A stretch of DNA of 64,000 nucleotides from Bathymodiolus japonicus methanotrophic gill symbiont (GCF_019721995.1 NZ_BLYC01000016.1:19577-83576), one strand, 5' to 3'; counted from the stretch's first letter, positions 1-8,775 are shown. The notes: generated by a model from the letters alone, not told the origin. Made by a program: numbers and translations.

Positions 1-154
1 TTTTAAATCACTGAAGTCGCATAGACGAACAAGTATGCTTGAGGCATTTGAACAGCAGAGCTATCATCTTCACGCTGAAACACTGCTATCGCAAGGCATT
101 GATTATCTTAACCCATCTTCGTCACTATTGATGATGTAGTTGTTATAAATCAAT

Positions 155-434
155 CGCTGAAAATCATGGAAACGGAGCTTAGCGAAGTGGTGATTTTTAG
201 CCCCTGATAGGCGACAGGGCAATTCGCTGATTCGACGTGTGCTAGCAGCACGCGAGAGGAGCAAGAATTGCATTCCGAATAGCCGTCCAGCCAGTGAGGT
301 AGTAATGACGAAGCGGCTTTTGTGCGTAGTCGTTGCGGACGCAGGGCGTTCAGGGCATCTCCCATCCGCTGCGTAGGTGAACGAATTATGGCGACAGGAG
401 TCCCAGAATTTCGTGAGGTAGCATGGCGCGCCTG
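155..434 (+). repeat. CIR-1 element (280 bp)
   Basis: The element starts CGCTGAAAATCA and ends GGCGCGCCTG. It is inserted in MITE-T between CAAT and TGGTTG, and the empty site is seen at 15594 in another MITE-T copy. No target duplication is present. Identical-length copies lie at 47201, 49642, 57956 and (split) 61385. Confidence 0.92.
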
Positions 435-525
435 TGGTTGAAATTTTAAAAAGTAGCCAGTTGGCACTACAGATTTTGTGTTTTTGTATAAAACGTTGGA
501 TTTTTTAGAGTATTTTTGTCGCATG

Positions 526-554
526 CGCTGTCAGCCCGTCCGGGGCTGACAGCG
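526..554. repeat. isolated CIR-2 terminal hairpin
   Basis: A perfect 12-bp-stem palindrome (CGCTGTCAGCCC, 5-nt loop, GGGCTGACAGCG) equals the first hairpin of CIR-2 and nothing else. It sits where about 140 bp of MITE-T sequence is missing. The base four upstream is C on both strands. Confidence 0.75.
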
Positions 555-1808
555 ATCGACAAAAAATCGCTTAAACCGATGAATCAATGGCTTAGAAAGA
601 TGAAAGTGACGAAGATTGGTTAAAGCATTCCCGGAACTTGACGAATACACCATAGAAGCAGCGGATGGACATTTTATTGATCATGCCTGCCATACTGAAA
701 AAAACAGCAAGGGGAAAGTTTATGCGGCCGGGGGGATTTACGCGTTGAATCTCAGAAGTGGGTTGCTCAGATTTCTTTGTCTGGTGACAAACGGAACTCA
801 GAGGCATCAAGAAATACCTGTGTTACGAGATCATATTGAAAAGCAAAACAAGGGAAATAACAGCTCTCAGAAACATCTCTATGTCTACGATAAAGCCGTC
901 ACCGACTTTGTCTGGTGGGATCGGCAGAAACGACATGCTAATTACATGATTTCAATGCTAAAAGAAAATTCAATTGCGACTCTGGTTGAGTCTATCCCTT
1001 TTGACTCCCGCCATGAGATCAATACAGGGGTTGAAGCATACAGTGTGTACGAAAACAAGGGCATCAAATTTAACGTGGTGGATTACCGTGATCCAGAAAC
1101 CGGAAAACTTCACCGGTTTGTGACAACCTTGCCAATGACTATTAACCCTGGAACCATTGCCATGCTGTATTTCAAGCGATGGACGATTGAAAAGACATTC
1201 AATAACACTAAAAGTAATTTCAAGGAAACTAAAGCTTGGTCTTCCAATACCCGCTCACTTGAAAATCAAATGCGCCTGACTGCAATGAGCTATAATTTAA
1301 TGCGCGTGTTTGAAGAGATTTCAAAAACACAACAGCCAGAATTGATTCATCCATCGGATAAAAAATATAGCGAGGCTCTGGAGATAAGGCAGCAACAGGC
1401 TCAAAAACGAGATCGTTTTGTGAATCCATTATTTTCCACTCGATGTTCAAGTTTTTCCATCCCATTGCCATCAAACTCTTACCTTCACCCAGCAGAACAA
1501 TACTTTAATGATGCTGTTGGCCCTAAGCGCCCTAAATCTCTGCCAATCATATGTTTTCCTGATGGCATCAGTTGAAACACATCCTTTATTAATTCACCTA
1601 ACTCTTTCAGCTTATCACCAGGATCTGGAAACTCTAGCAATGACGTGATGAACTCAAGCAGTACATCCATTTGAGACTTGCGCTGTAAGCTTCCTACGGT
1701 ATACGCAGGTAGTTTGCTTTCAATGCGGGCTATTTGCTCTGGGTGAAGGAGAAGGCAATGGTCAAACAAAAGACTCAGAATCAGGCCACGGCTTGATCCC
1801 TCTTCATC

Positions 1809-2068
1809 CGCTGTCAGCCCCGGACGGGCTGATAGTCTCCAGAAGGCGCAGGGAAATTTGCCAATCCGAAGTGCGCGATAGCGCGCGAGGGAGGCTAAAA
1901 TTTTATCCCGAATAGCCGTAGAGCCATTTGTGGTAGCCATGACTGAGCTGCTTTGTGCTCAGTCTGTGGCGGACGCAGGGCGGCTGGAGCATCTCCTATT
2001 CGCTGCGTAGGTGAACGAATTACGGCGACAGGAGTCCCGGAATTTCGTGAGGTAGCATGGCGCGCCTG
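1809..2068 (+). repeat. CIR-2 element (260 bp)
   Basis: It begins CGCTGTCAGCCC and ends GGCGCGCCTG. It is inserted between CATC and TAATTG of the surrounding transposase gene. The related IS at 61440 carries the uninterrupted junction near 62600, so there is no duplication. Confidence 0.92.
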
Positions 2069-2290
2069 TAATTGTTTGGCCTCACGCCCCCATCCTTCAT
2101 AAAGCTTCCAGTCCTCAAAGAAAACCTCAATCAGCCATCTCAACGTATAGGCTTGAATAATATCTTGTGTGCGCCAAGTCAGGTCTGTCGCCACTAAATA
2201 GCGATAGTCGTTTTCACCGTCATATTTTAAGGCAATGACAAAGCGTTTTTTACTGTGTGAACTCACCTTTAATCGTGCACTGCTGACAGT

Positions 2291-2591
2291 CGCTGCCAGC
2301 CATGGAGAGCGAAAGCGAGGGCTGGTAGTCCCCAGAAGGCGTAGGGCCGTTGTTTTGTCGGAATCGTAGCGCTAGCGTAGGTGTAGACAAAATAAAAGGC
2401 ATTCCGAAACGCCGTCCAGTCATTTGAGGGAGTGTTACGAAGCCAGCACCGAGTTTACGATGGTAATGGCGAAGTGGCACGTACGCAGGACGTCTGGGGC
2501 GCCGAAGGCATTAGTGGTCGCGTTAAGTTTTTGCCGCTTGCTTGGGCTGGGATGCCCAAAACAAGCTTTCGCAAAAATAGCGACTCCCCGC
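2291..2591 (+). repeat. CIR-3 element (301 bp)
   Basis: It begins CGCTGCCAGCC and ends GACTCCCCGC. It is inserted between CAGT and CACTTT of the transposase gene. The empty site is at about 62376-62385 (opposite strand). There is no duplication. Confidence 0.92.
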
Positions 2592-2759
2592 CACTTTAAT
2601 CTCTTTGCCGCCACGTACACGTATTATCTGATCAATGCCTTTGTTAATCGAATTAAAGTAGCTCTCGACTGACCTTATTCTACCTCTATATTCAATATTT
2701 TGGTTTTCACGTAATTGGCTAATCACCTGCGAGCCTCCAGATTCTTTAGCGGCTTCGTC

Positions 2760-3054
2760 CGCTGAAAATCAGGGAAACGGAGCCTAAGCGAAGTGATGAT
2801 TTTTAGTCCGCGATAGCCGTAGGGCCGTTGTTTTGTCGGAGTCTGAGCGTTAGCGAAGGTGGAGACAAAATAAAAGGCCATCCGACACGGCGTCAAGTCA
2901 TTTGGAGCCTATGTTCCGACCCCTTGTTGGGTCGGGACGAGGTGACGAGGACGAATCGGGGCCGCCGGAGGCATAAGTGGTCGCGTTAAGTTTTTGCCGC
3001 TTGCTTGGGCTGGGATGCCCAAAACAAGCTTTCGCAAAAATAGCGACTCCCCGC
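2760..3054 (+). repeat. CIR-4 element (295 bp)
   Basis: It begins CGCTGAAAATCAGGG and ends GACTCCCCGC. It is inserted between CGTC and CATAAA of the transposase gene. The empty site is near 62210 on the opposite strand. There is no duplication. Confidence 0.92.
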
Positions 3055-3250
3055 CATAAAGGCTTTTTCACCATACAGCGCTTCAAGCCAGTACCCTTTA
3101 ATTTTAATCAGGCTATGCGCAACTTTAAACTCTTTTAATAAGCCTAATGCAATCTCTGTTTTGGTCGGGTAGGCACTGTCACGTTCAGGCTTAATAGGCC
3201 GATCTTTTTCTGCTATACCGCTCTTTATTCAACCGTTTATCTTCTTTATC

Positions 3251-3550
3251 CCACTTGTTAATCCTCGCTGGGTTTGCTACTATGATCGACATATTACAGG
3301 TTAAATATTTGAATAACATCATCGAACAGGATCACCGCTTTATCAAAAAAATAACAAAACCGATGATGGGCTTTAAAGCGTTTCACTCCGCTCAAGCAAC
3401 CATTGATGGAATTGAAACGGCACATATGATCCGAAAGGGACAATTGTCTGAGGAAAATGTTCCTGCTTATAAGCAGTTTATGGCTTTAGCAGGATAGTTA
3501 TGCCTGAAGGACAGAGGGTCTGCGCTTTTAATAATTATTGCGATAGAACC
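3251..3550 (+). mobile_element. IS6-family 3' fragment
   Basis: The last 80 codons or so of the IS6 transposase seen intact at 6417-7109 are present, in the opposite orientation. The tract VKYLNNIIEQDHRFIKK carries the final Glu of the DDE triad. It ends with a degenerate terminal repeat GCGATAGAACC at 3550. The fragment joins directly to a truncated IS at 3250. Confidence 0.85.
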
Positions 3551-3611
3551 CGCAGAACTTGGTAGGATGCATGAAAATGTTGTATGATTTTTGGAGAAGG
3601 TATTGGTTAAT

Positions 3612-4433
3612 ATGAATGTATTTAAATTGAAAAAAGTGGTTTGCGTTATGGGGATGGTTTTATCTGGACCCGTGATGGCTTATGGTGTTACCCCTGTGAA
3701 TCCTGGTGTTCCTGGTGTTCCTGGTGGGGGTCTAGTTCTTGACATTGAGGAGGAAAGGAGACTCGTTGCTATAGCGTCCAACACCGAGGGTGTTTTTACG
3801 AACTCGAAAGGACTGAAGGTAAATAGAGTCGCCCTTGAGGGGTTGAATGAATTATTACCCCCTATTCCTGAGAATAGAACCGAACCTCTAGCCTTAACCT
3901 TTTGCTCTAACACTGATGAAATTCAGTGGGGTGATTGTCCTACCTATAAACTTGGTGGTAGAGGCCCCGCGGGTGGTTGGGTATTTTATGTTTCGGATAG
4001 CGGAATGCGAGGGTTAGAAGCGTCTCCGGAGGACCAGGGTAACTATGAGTGGGGTTGTTATAATACAGAATTTGAGGGTGTGACGGGCACGGCTATCGGA
4101 TCAGGTGCGGCTAATACTAAGATAATTTCTGAATCGAATTGTGTGGGAAGGTATTCATACAGTGGTGAGATTGCGGCTAGAGTGTCAAATAATTATGAGC
4201 TTAATGGCTTTGATGACTGGTACTTACCCTCGCGTGATGAGCTGTATTTAATGGACAAAAACTTAAACGCAAAAGGTTTGGGTGATTTTAAGGGTCGTAG
4301 TTACTGGAGTTCATCTAACTATACGAAAAGTAGTCGTCCAGATGAGTTTGCTTGGATTCAGTATTTTGGTGGTGGAAATTATGGAGTCAGTAGATTTGGC
4401 GAGCTTCCGGTGAGATCTATAAGGTCTTTTTGA
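3612..4433 (+). CDS. secreted DUF1566 (Lcl C-terminal) domain protein 1
   Basis: This is one of four paralogues in the window. A signal peptide (residues 1 to about 24, ending VMAYG) is followed by a short Pro/Gly tract (NPGVPGVPGGG) and a linker. The DUF1566 domain follows, with conserved GPAGGWVFYVSD, EWGCY, DDWYLPSRDELYLM, YWSSS and a final VRSIRSF. The protein is probably periplasmic or surface exposed; no enzymatic function is known for this domain. I prefer ATG at 3612 over an upstream TTG because the signal peptide then starts cleanly. Fifteen bases separate it from the next paralogue, so the two are probably co-transcribed. Confidence 0.8.
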   Translation: MNVFKLKKVVCVMGMVLSGPVMAYGVTPVNPGVPGVPGGGLVLDIEEERRLVAIASNTEGVFTNSKGLKVNRVALEGLNELLPPIPENRTEPLALTFCSNTDEIQWGDCPTYKLGGRGPAGGWVFYVSDSGMRGLEASPEDQGNYEWGCYNTEFEGVTGTAIGSGAANTKIISESNCVGRYSYSGEIAARVSNNYELNGFDDWYLPSRDELYLMDKNLNAKGLGDFKGRSYWSSSNYTKSSRPDEFAWIQYFGGGNYGVSRFGELPVRSIRSF

Positions 4434-4448
4434 TAATTGGAGATAATA

Positions 4449-5174
4449 ATGAAAAAATTAAAGGTTGTTACAGGGCTATTGTTAATATTCACAGTAAACT
4501 CGGTATTTGCAGATCAAGTTGAGAAGAATAAAATTGGTCAAGCTAGGAATGCGGCGGCTATTGTAATTAATACGAAAACGCTACAGAATCTACAGAAGAT
4601 TTTACCTGAGCTTCCTGAGGTAGTGGGTCAAGATATGGCTATAATTCTTTGCCCTGAGAAGGATACTCCTCAATGGGGGGAATGTTTGTATGAAGTCGGT
4701 GGCACTGGACCTGCAGGTGGATTGGTTTTCTATACTACAGATGGGGGTAGGCATGGAATAGAAGCATCTCCAACAGATCAAGGACAATCTGAATGGGGTT
4801 GTTACACTGTTGAGGTTGCAGGTGCAGAGAGTCAGGAAGTTGGATTTGGTAAGACAAATACTAATGCTATCTTAGATGGAGGTTGTGTTCAGGACTATGT
4901 TTACAGTGGAGATATAGCCGCACGGATAGCATATGACTACACCTTAAATGGATTTGAGGATTGGTATTTACCATCTTTGGGTGAATTAGGCTTGATGTAT
5001 AGTGAGTTGAAAGAAAAAAAGATAGGTGACTTTGCTGGTTATGGACGTTACATTAGCTCATCACAACAGGAAGAATCAAATATTAGATCATGGGCAATGA
5101 GGTTCTCAAGTGGTCTGAAAGTTCTTATTTATAGGAATCTTCATGGACATGTTCGTCCAGTACGATCATTTTAA
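4449..5174 (+). CDS. secreted DUF1566 domain protein 2
   Basis: ATG at 4449 has a GGAGAT ribosome site. The signal peptide ends at VFADQ. Residues 20-60 (EKNKIGQARNAAAI and following) look like a short helical stalk. The DUF1566 core has GPAGGLVFYTTD, SEWGCY, EDWYLPSLGELGLM and a terminal VRPVRSF. It has the same layout as its neighbours, but the segment before the last seven residues differs strongly, so this face of the C-type-lectin-like fold is variable across paralogues. A MITE and a hairpin follow downstream. Confidence 0.82.
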   Translation: MKKLKVVTGLLLIFTVNSVFADQVEKNKIGQARNAAAIVINTKTLQNLQKILPELPEVVGQDMAIILCPEKDTPQWGECLYEVGGTGPAGGLVFYTTDGGRHGIEASPTDQGQSEWGCYTVEVAGAESQEVGFGKTNTNAILDGGCVQDYVYSGDIAARIAYDYTLNGFEDWYLPSLGELGLMYSELKEKKIGDFAGYGRYISSSQQEESNIRSWAMRFSSGLKVLIYRNLHGHVRPVRSF

Positions 5175-5191
5175 AAAAATGTTCTGATAAA

Positions 5192-5314
5192 TCAATACCT
5201 TCGCCAAAATGAAAATACACTCATTTTTATGAATTTTACAGCCTATAAGCGATTGATTTATATAGGTGTAAGATTATCATTTTTGGATTAAATTAAAATT
5301 GGCGAAGGTATTGA
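5192..5314. repeat. MITE-G, 123 bp
   Basis: The element has 16-bp perfect inverted ends TCAATACCTTCGCCAA / TTGGCGAAGGTATTGA flanked by TAAA on both sides. It has no coding capacity. It is the only copy in the window and no parent IS is recognised here. Confidence 0.75.
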
Positions 5315-5464
5315 TAAATGTCGGGTAATACTTGGATTATTCACTCAGTCTCTGAAAATAAAGGAGAATACGATTTATTTCCTGTAGGATAGTTTTTTGT
5401 ACTAGCCGCATAAAAATTGGTTATGGCTGGTTTTTACACTCATAATAAATTTTTGCGACAGAAA

Positions 5465-5495
5465 CGGGCTGTCCCGTCTAAGCCGGGACAGCTCG
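5465..5495. terminator. GC-rich hairpin between DUF1566 genes
   Basis: The inverted repeat GGGCTGTCCCG / CGGGACAGCTC has a 7-nt loop and one mismatch. The T-tract is weak, so it may be a REP-like palindrome rather than a true terminator. Confidence 0.45.
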
Positions 5496-5599
5496 TAATT
5501 TTAAGGGATCTAGATCAACCTTAGGCCTACCTTTTCTGAGCGTAGGTGTCCCGCTTTAGATGGGAAGCCAAGAAACCCAATAAAATAGGTGATATAAAA

Positions 5600-6316
5600 A
5601 TGGAAAAAATAAAGATAGTTGTGAGCGCTGTATTATTAATGTTGTCATTACCGATCTTTGCAGATCAGGTGGCTCAAAACACGGCCGGTATTGCTAAAAA
5701 CAAAGACTTGATAAATTCTAACGCAGCTTCTATTCAGTATGTGGAGGGTACTATCCCTACTTTACCACGGGGTGCGGATAAAGGAATGAAACTTTTTATT
5801 TGTAAAGATAGTAATGAAATCCGTTGGGGGTCTTGTGAAACAACTTATAAGATTGGCGATACAGGTCCCTCTGGGGGACTTGTGTTCTACATAACGGATG
5901 AGGGTATGCATGGAATAGAATCCTCCCCTGTCGACCAGGGTTGGGCGGAATGGGGTTGTCATGGGAATTATGTCCATAATGCTGGAAGTGAATTAGTTGG
6001 TTCTGGTGCGAAAAACACTAGGGCTATATTGGCTGCTGGTTGTGCAAGCCGTGAGGGGGGTAGGACTGCCGTACAAATGACAGATGATTACGAGTTAAAT
6101 GGTTTTGATGACTGGTACCTTCCATCACGAGATGAGTTAAATCTGATGCAAACCCATTTATATCAAAGTGGCTTAGGGGATTTTTGGAGTAGTATGTACT
6201 CAAGTTCTTCACAGAATACGGGTGATATGTCATGGTATCAATACTTCCCAACAGGGGTGCAGGACGTGTCTTTTAAATATATTTTCTTACGTGTTCGGGC
6301 TGTCCGCTCTTTTTAA
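5600..6316 (+). CDS. secreted DUF1566 domain protein 3
   Basis: ATG at 5600 follows an AGGTGATA ribosome site. The signal peptide ends at IFADQ and is followed by an Asn-rich stalk similar to paralogue 2 (VAQNTAGIAKNKD). The domain has GPSGGLVFYITD, AEWGCHG, DDWYLPSRDELNLM, YSSSSQ and a terminal VRAVRSF. An IS6 element begins 47 bp downstream. The upstream ORF extension to 5546 lacks a signal-peptide start and is rejected. Confidence 0.82.
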   Translation: MEKIKIVVSAVLLMLSLPIFADQVAQNTAGIAKNKDLINSNAASIQYVEGTIPTLPRGADKGMKLFICKDSNEIRWGSCETTYKIGDTGPSGGLVFYITDEGMHGIESSPVDQGWAEWGCHGNYVHNAGSELVGSGAKNTRAILAAGCASREGGRTAVQMTDDYELNGFDDWYLPSRDELNLMQTHLYQSGLGDFWSSMYSSSSQNTGDMSWYQYFPTGVQDVSFKYIFLRVRAVRSF

Positions 6317-6363
6317 ATTTATACTCCTGTGAGGTTGGCGGATCCGAAACCTTGAACCAAAGG

Positions 6364-7175
6364 GGTTCTGTCGCAATAATTATCAAAAGCGCAGACCTCC
6401 TGGTCTTCAGGCATAACTATCCTGCTAAAGCCATAAGCTGCTTATAAGCAGGAATATTTTCCTCAGGCAACTGCCCCTTTCGGATCATATGTGCCGTTTC
6501 AATTCCATCAATGGTTGCTTGAGCCGAGTGAAACGCTTTAAAGCCCATCATCGGTTTTGTTATTTTTTTGATAAAGCGGTGATCCTGTTCGATGATGTTA
6601 TTCAAATATTTAACCTGTAATATGTCGATCATATTGGCAAGCCCATCGAGGATTAACAAGAGGTTAATATTTGCTAATCCTGCATAGTTAACGCCACTTT
6701 TATCCATAACGACCTTATCAGGAAAGCCATTATTGTTAATCATTTGTTTGAAAAATGCGGTTGCAGCCTCTTCATCACGGCGCTCAGAAAGCATGAAATC
6801 AAGCGTATCCCAGCGACTATCAACAGCTCGGTATAAATAGGTCCACTGGCCCTTCACTTTGATATACGATTCATCCATGCGCCACGATTTATTGGTTTCT
6901 CGTTTCTGAGATTTAGCTTTTACAGCAATGGCAGGAGAATAACGGATAACCCAACGATTGAGCGTAGCATGATCCACTTCAACACCTCTTTCTTCCATAA
7001 TTTCTTCAAGGTCGCGATACGAAACGCCATGCCTGACATAAAAGAAAACAGCATAAAGAATGACATCTTTTGGAAAGTGAGTGCCTTTGAAGCTGAGCAT
7101 GTGATCCACCTTTTATTGAAATTGATAATTATGATAGCAGATAACGTCGGGAAGGGGGATTTATGCGACAGAACC
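6364..7175 (-). mobile_element. IS6-family insertion sequence, complete (812 bp)
   Basis: Terminal inverted repeats GGTTCTGTCGCA / TGCGACAGAACC bound a single transposase gene. Fragments of the same IS lie at 3251, 7730 and 12579. There is no clear 8-bp duplication, as expected after IS6 co-integration or deletion events. Confidence 0.92.
6417..7109 (-). CDS. IS6-family transposase
   Basis: The gene encodes 230 residues, the usual IS6 size. A short N-terminal helix-turn-helix region (residues 10-50, YRDLEEIMEERGVEVDHATL) precedes the DDE core. The Asp residues are in RMDESYIKVKG and VMDKSG, and the Glu is in NNIIEQDHRFIKK. The gene fills the IS and starts 66 bp inside its right end. It appears intact and is the only full copy in the window. 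It is the likely source of activity for the nearby fragments and for the GGTTCTG-ended mini-element at 12314. Confidence 0.93.
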   Translation of the reverse strand: MDHMLSFKGTHFPKDVILYAVFFYVRHGVSYRDLEEIMEERGVEVDHATLNRWVIRYSPAIAVKAKSQKRETNKSWRMDESYIKVKGQWTYLYRAVDSRWDTLDFMLSERRDEEAATAFFKQMINNNGFPDKVVMDKSGVNYAGLANINLLLILDGLANMIDILQVKYLNNIIEQDHRFIKKITKPMMGFKAFHSAQATIDGIETAHMIRKGQLPEENIPAYKQLMALAG

Positions 7176-7221
7176 TATTATGAGTTATAATTGTTGATCT
7201 TATATTGCGGATATTTTAATC

Positions 7222-7271
7222 TTGCAAGTTTTTGCAAAAAATATTGACACTTGCAATATATGCTATATCAT
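7222..7271 (+). promoter_or_regulatory. promoter and palindromic operator of toxin-antitoxin pair
   Basis: TTGACA (7244-7249) is followed 16 bp later by TATCAT (7266-7271). The palindrome TTGCAA-GTTT-TTGCAA overlaps the upstream side (7222-7237), and a further TTGCAA lies at 7251. This layout is typical of autoregulated antitoxin operators. Confidence 0.55.
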
Positions 7272-7307
7272 CTCTACAATTGGTTTATTTTTTAATGAGG
7301 TGTGATT

Positions 7308-7556
7308 ATGACTGCTACATCTATAAGTGTTTCTGCCAACATCCCTGTAGAGCTAGGAGAAATGCTGAATAAAGTTTCACGGGCTGAATAAAGATCTAAA
7401 AGTTACTACATAAAAAAAAGGCTAGAGCAATTATTGAGAGATAGGCTAGAGGATTTAGAGGGCTATCAATACGCAAAGCAAGCGCATGATGAATTTATAG
7501 CCTCTGGTGAAAAATCTGTGCCTTTTGAAGATATGAGAAAAGAACTTAATTTATAA
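7308..7556 (+). pseudogene. ribbon-helix-helix antitoxin with in-frame stop
   Basis: The gene has 82 codons. It begins with a beta-strand typical of RHH antitoxins (MTATSISVSANIPVEL), followed by helices and a C-terminal toxin-binding tail (FEDMRKELNL). Codon 28 is TAA at 7389-7391, after VSRAE. The remaining frame (RSKSYYIKKRLEQLL) continues the expected helix, so the stop is a point mutation. A toxin gene starts 15 bp downstream. Confidence 0.8.
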
Positions 7557-7570
7557 GATAAGCTTTCTGA

Positions 7571-7729
7571 ATGTACAAAATAGAATTTGAGCAAAGAGCT
7601 AAAAAGCAGTTTTATAAGCTAAGTCGTGAAGTGCAAGAAAGGCTTACAGAGGCTATTGACGAAAAACTATCTGTAAACCCAAAAGAATATTTAATTCCTT
7701 TAGCTGGAAACAAGGCAGGGCTTTATAAA
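7571..7729 (+). pseudogene. RelE/ParE-family toxin, C-terminus lost to IS6
   Basis: The product begins MYKIEFEQRAKKQFYKL and continues to NKAGLYK, matching the N-terminal half of RelE/ParE toxins. The expected C-terminal strands with the R-Y-R active-site region are missing, because an IS6 end (GGTTCTGTCGCA) starts at 7730. Both partners are therefore broken: the antitoxin by a stop codon and the toxin by truncation. Confidence 0.82.
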
Positions 7730-7908
7730 GGTTCTGTCGCATAAATTCCCCTTCCCGACGTTATCTGCTATCATAATTCTCAATTTCAATAAAAGGTGGA
7801 TCATATGCTCAGCTTCAAAGGCACTCACTTTCCAAAAGATGTCATTCTTTATGCTGTTTTCTTTTATGTCAGGTATGGCGTTTCGTATCGCGACCTTGAA
7901 GAAATTTA
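7730..7908 (+). mobile_element. IS6-family 5' fragment
   Basis: The terminal repeat and first 35 or so transposase codons (from ATG at 7805) are identical in layout to the start of the complete IS at 7175. The match stops at about 7908, where unrelated sequence begins. Confidence 0.85.
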
Positions 7909-8041
7909 GGCGCGCCACCGCGTGCCTCATGATAGATTTTGTGACATGGAGTCCCAAAAGCTTAAGTTACGCAAAACTCAGTAATCTTTCTGAGAAACTT
8001 AGGCTCTACGGTGTTATTTTTTATATAAATTGAGGTGTAAA

Positions 8042-8761
8042 ATGAAGAGATATAATTTTTTAGTGTTATTAGTAAGTGTTTTAGTGTTATTCCCTGCGCG
8101 AGCAGATGATCTTGAGGTGTTCATCCCGTACGCTCTTTATGATAATCCTATAGTAGAATTTACTCAGGAACCTGAGTACGATGATTTTTGTACATCATCG
8201 TTTGCTCCTTATGGAGCTTTAGAAATGGATGAAGAAGAAATGTCTAAGTATCTAACATCTTTGCAGGATGGTCCTTGTGCCAGAATTTATGAGGTTGGTG
8301 ATGAGGGGCCCGCGGGAGGTCGTGTATTTTATATTTCGGACGATGAAGGAAAACATGGATTAGAAGCTGCTCCCGATGATTTTAGTGGTGTTGAGTGGGG
8401 CTGTCATGGAATTAAGGTAGAAGGAACTAATCATACAGAGATTGGTGGGGGGAAAGATAACTCTGATGCACATGCAGAATTTAACTGTAAAAGTCGCTGG
8501 GGCGGAAGAGTTGCTTTCGATGTAGTTAAGGATTATAAATTACATGGATATCTGGATTGGTACGTGCCCTCTCGTGACGAGTTGCTGACTATGAAGTCTG
8601 AGTTGAGTGTTAAGGATCTCGGTAACTTTGCTAAATCTTGTTATTGGGCTTCTACAGAAGCATGGGGTACATTCAGTTGGATGGTAAATTTTGGTTCCGG
8701 CGGGTACGTATATGGCGAGAAAAGCCTGAGAGTCCGCGTCAAGCCTATTAGGACTTTTTAA
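8042..8761 (+). CDS. secreted DUF1566 domain protein 4
   Basis: ATG at 8042 is preceded by TGAGGTGT. The signal peptide (MKRYNFLVLLVSVLV to ARA) is cut before DDLEVF. The acidic N-terminal region differs from the other three paralogues. The domain has GPAGGRVFYISD, VEWGCHG, LDWYVPSRDELLTM, CYWASTE and a terminal VKPIRTF. It is separated from the others by IS6 and the broken toxin-antitoxin pair. The upstream TTG at 8030 is a possible but less likely start. Confidence 0.8.
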   Translation: MKRYNFLVLLVSVLVLFPARADDLEVFIPYALYDNPIVEFTQEPEYDDFCTSSFAPYGALEMDEEEMSKYLTSLQDGPCARIYEVGDEGPAGGRVFYISDDEGKHGLEAAPDDFSGVEWGCHGIKVEGTNHTEIGGGKDNSDAHAEFNCKSRWGGRVAFDVVKDYKLHGYLDWYVPSRDELLTMKSELSVKDLGNFAKSCYWASTEAWGTFSWMVNFGSGGYVYGEKSLRVRVKPIRTF

Positions 8762-8775
8762 TTACAGTCCGCATA

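Larger units (their letters stand above)
112..619 (+). repeat. MITE-T copy 1 (TTAA target, CCCATCTTCGTCACT ends)
   Basis: The element has inverted ends CCCATCTTCGTCACT / AGTGACGAAGATtGG and is flanked by TTAA on both sides (108-111 and 620-623). The uninterrupted transposase at 55.67 kb has a single TTAA here. It carries a nested CIR-1 copy at 155-434. Its middle (about 140 bp present in other copies) is replaced by a 29-bp palindrome at 526-554. The right end has one mismatch. Confidence 0.9.
1..1438 (+). pseudogene. IS4-type transposase, copy 1, truncated and interrupted
   Basis: This is the same DDE transposase as the intact copy at 55332-56630. Bases 1-111 match its N-terminal third and 620-1438 its remainder, including the residues around the YREK-like tract (FKRWTIEKTF). 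A 319-bp-type MITE sits between, at a TTAA target. The 5' part lies outside the window. The 3' end, about 190 bp including the terminal repeat, is replaced at 1439 by the end of another IS. The reading frame is open from 616 but cannot give a working enzyme. Confidence 0.9.
1439..3250 (-). mobile_element. IS with CTCGATGTTCAAG ends, copy 1 (interrupted, truncated)
   Basis: This IS4-clan DDE transposase gene runs on the minus strand and is closely related to the copy at 61440-63265. The terminal repeat CTCGATGTTCAAGTTTTT begins at 1439. Coding pieces are 3250-3055, 2759-2592, 2290-2069 and 1808 to about 1485. They are separated by CIR-4, CIR-3 and CIR-2 inserts, all in antisense orientation to the gene. 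Joining the pieces restores a reading frame with a Y-x2-R-x3-E-x6-K signature (YTLRWLIEVFFEDWK). The 5' part is replaced at about 3250 by an IS6 fragment. Confidence 0.88.

Noticed and set aside
155..434. CIR elements as self-splicing introns
   Set aside because: Many copies are antisense to the host gene or intergenic. No group II domain V or group I core motif was seen, and upstream bases are too variable for exon-binding pairing.
1485..2266. Recurring ORFs of 60-150 codons inside CIR repeats (for example a MATTNGSTAI frame on several copies)
   Set aside because: They follow the repeat copies and are not kept open across the four CIR classes. Base changes preserve hairpin pairing, not codons.
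2424..3086. Small ORFs with a GMPKTSF or CFGHPSPSK frame near repeats
   Set aside because: They are readings of the terminal hairpin of CIR-3 and CIR-4 and recur only with those repeats.
3612..6316. An active diversity-generating retroelement
   Set aside because: No reverse transcriptase gene and no template-like near-repeat of the variable 3' ends is visible in the window.
3251..6364. Composite transposon formed by two IS6 copies around DUF1566 genes
   Set aside because: The left copy is a truncated 3' fragment in inverted orientation, and no matching outer duplications were found.
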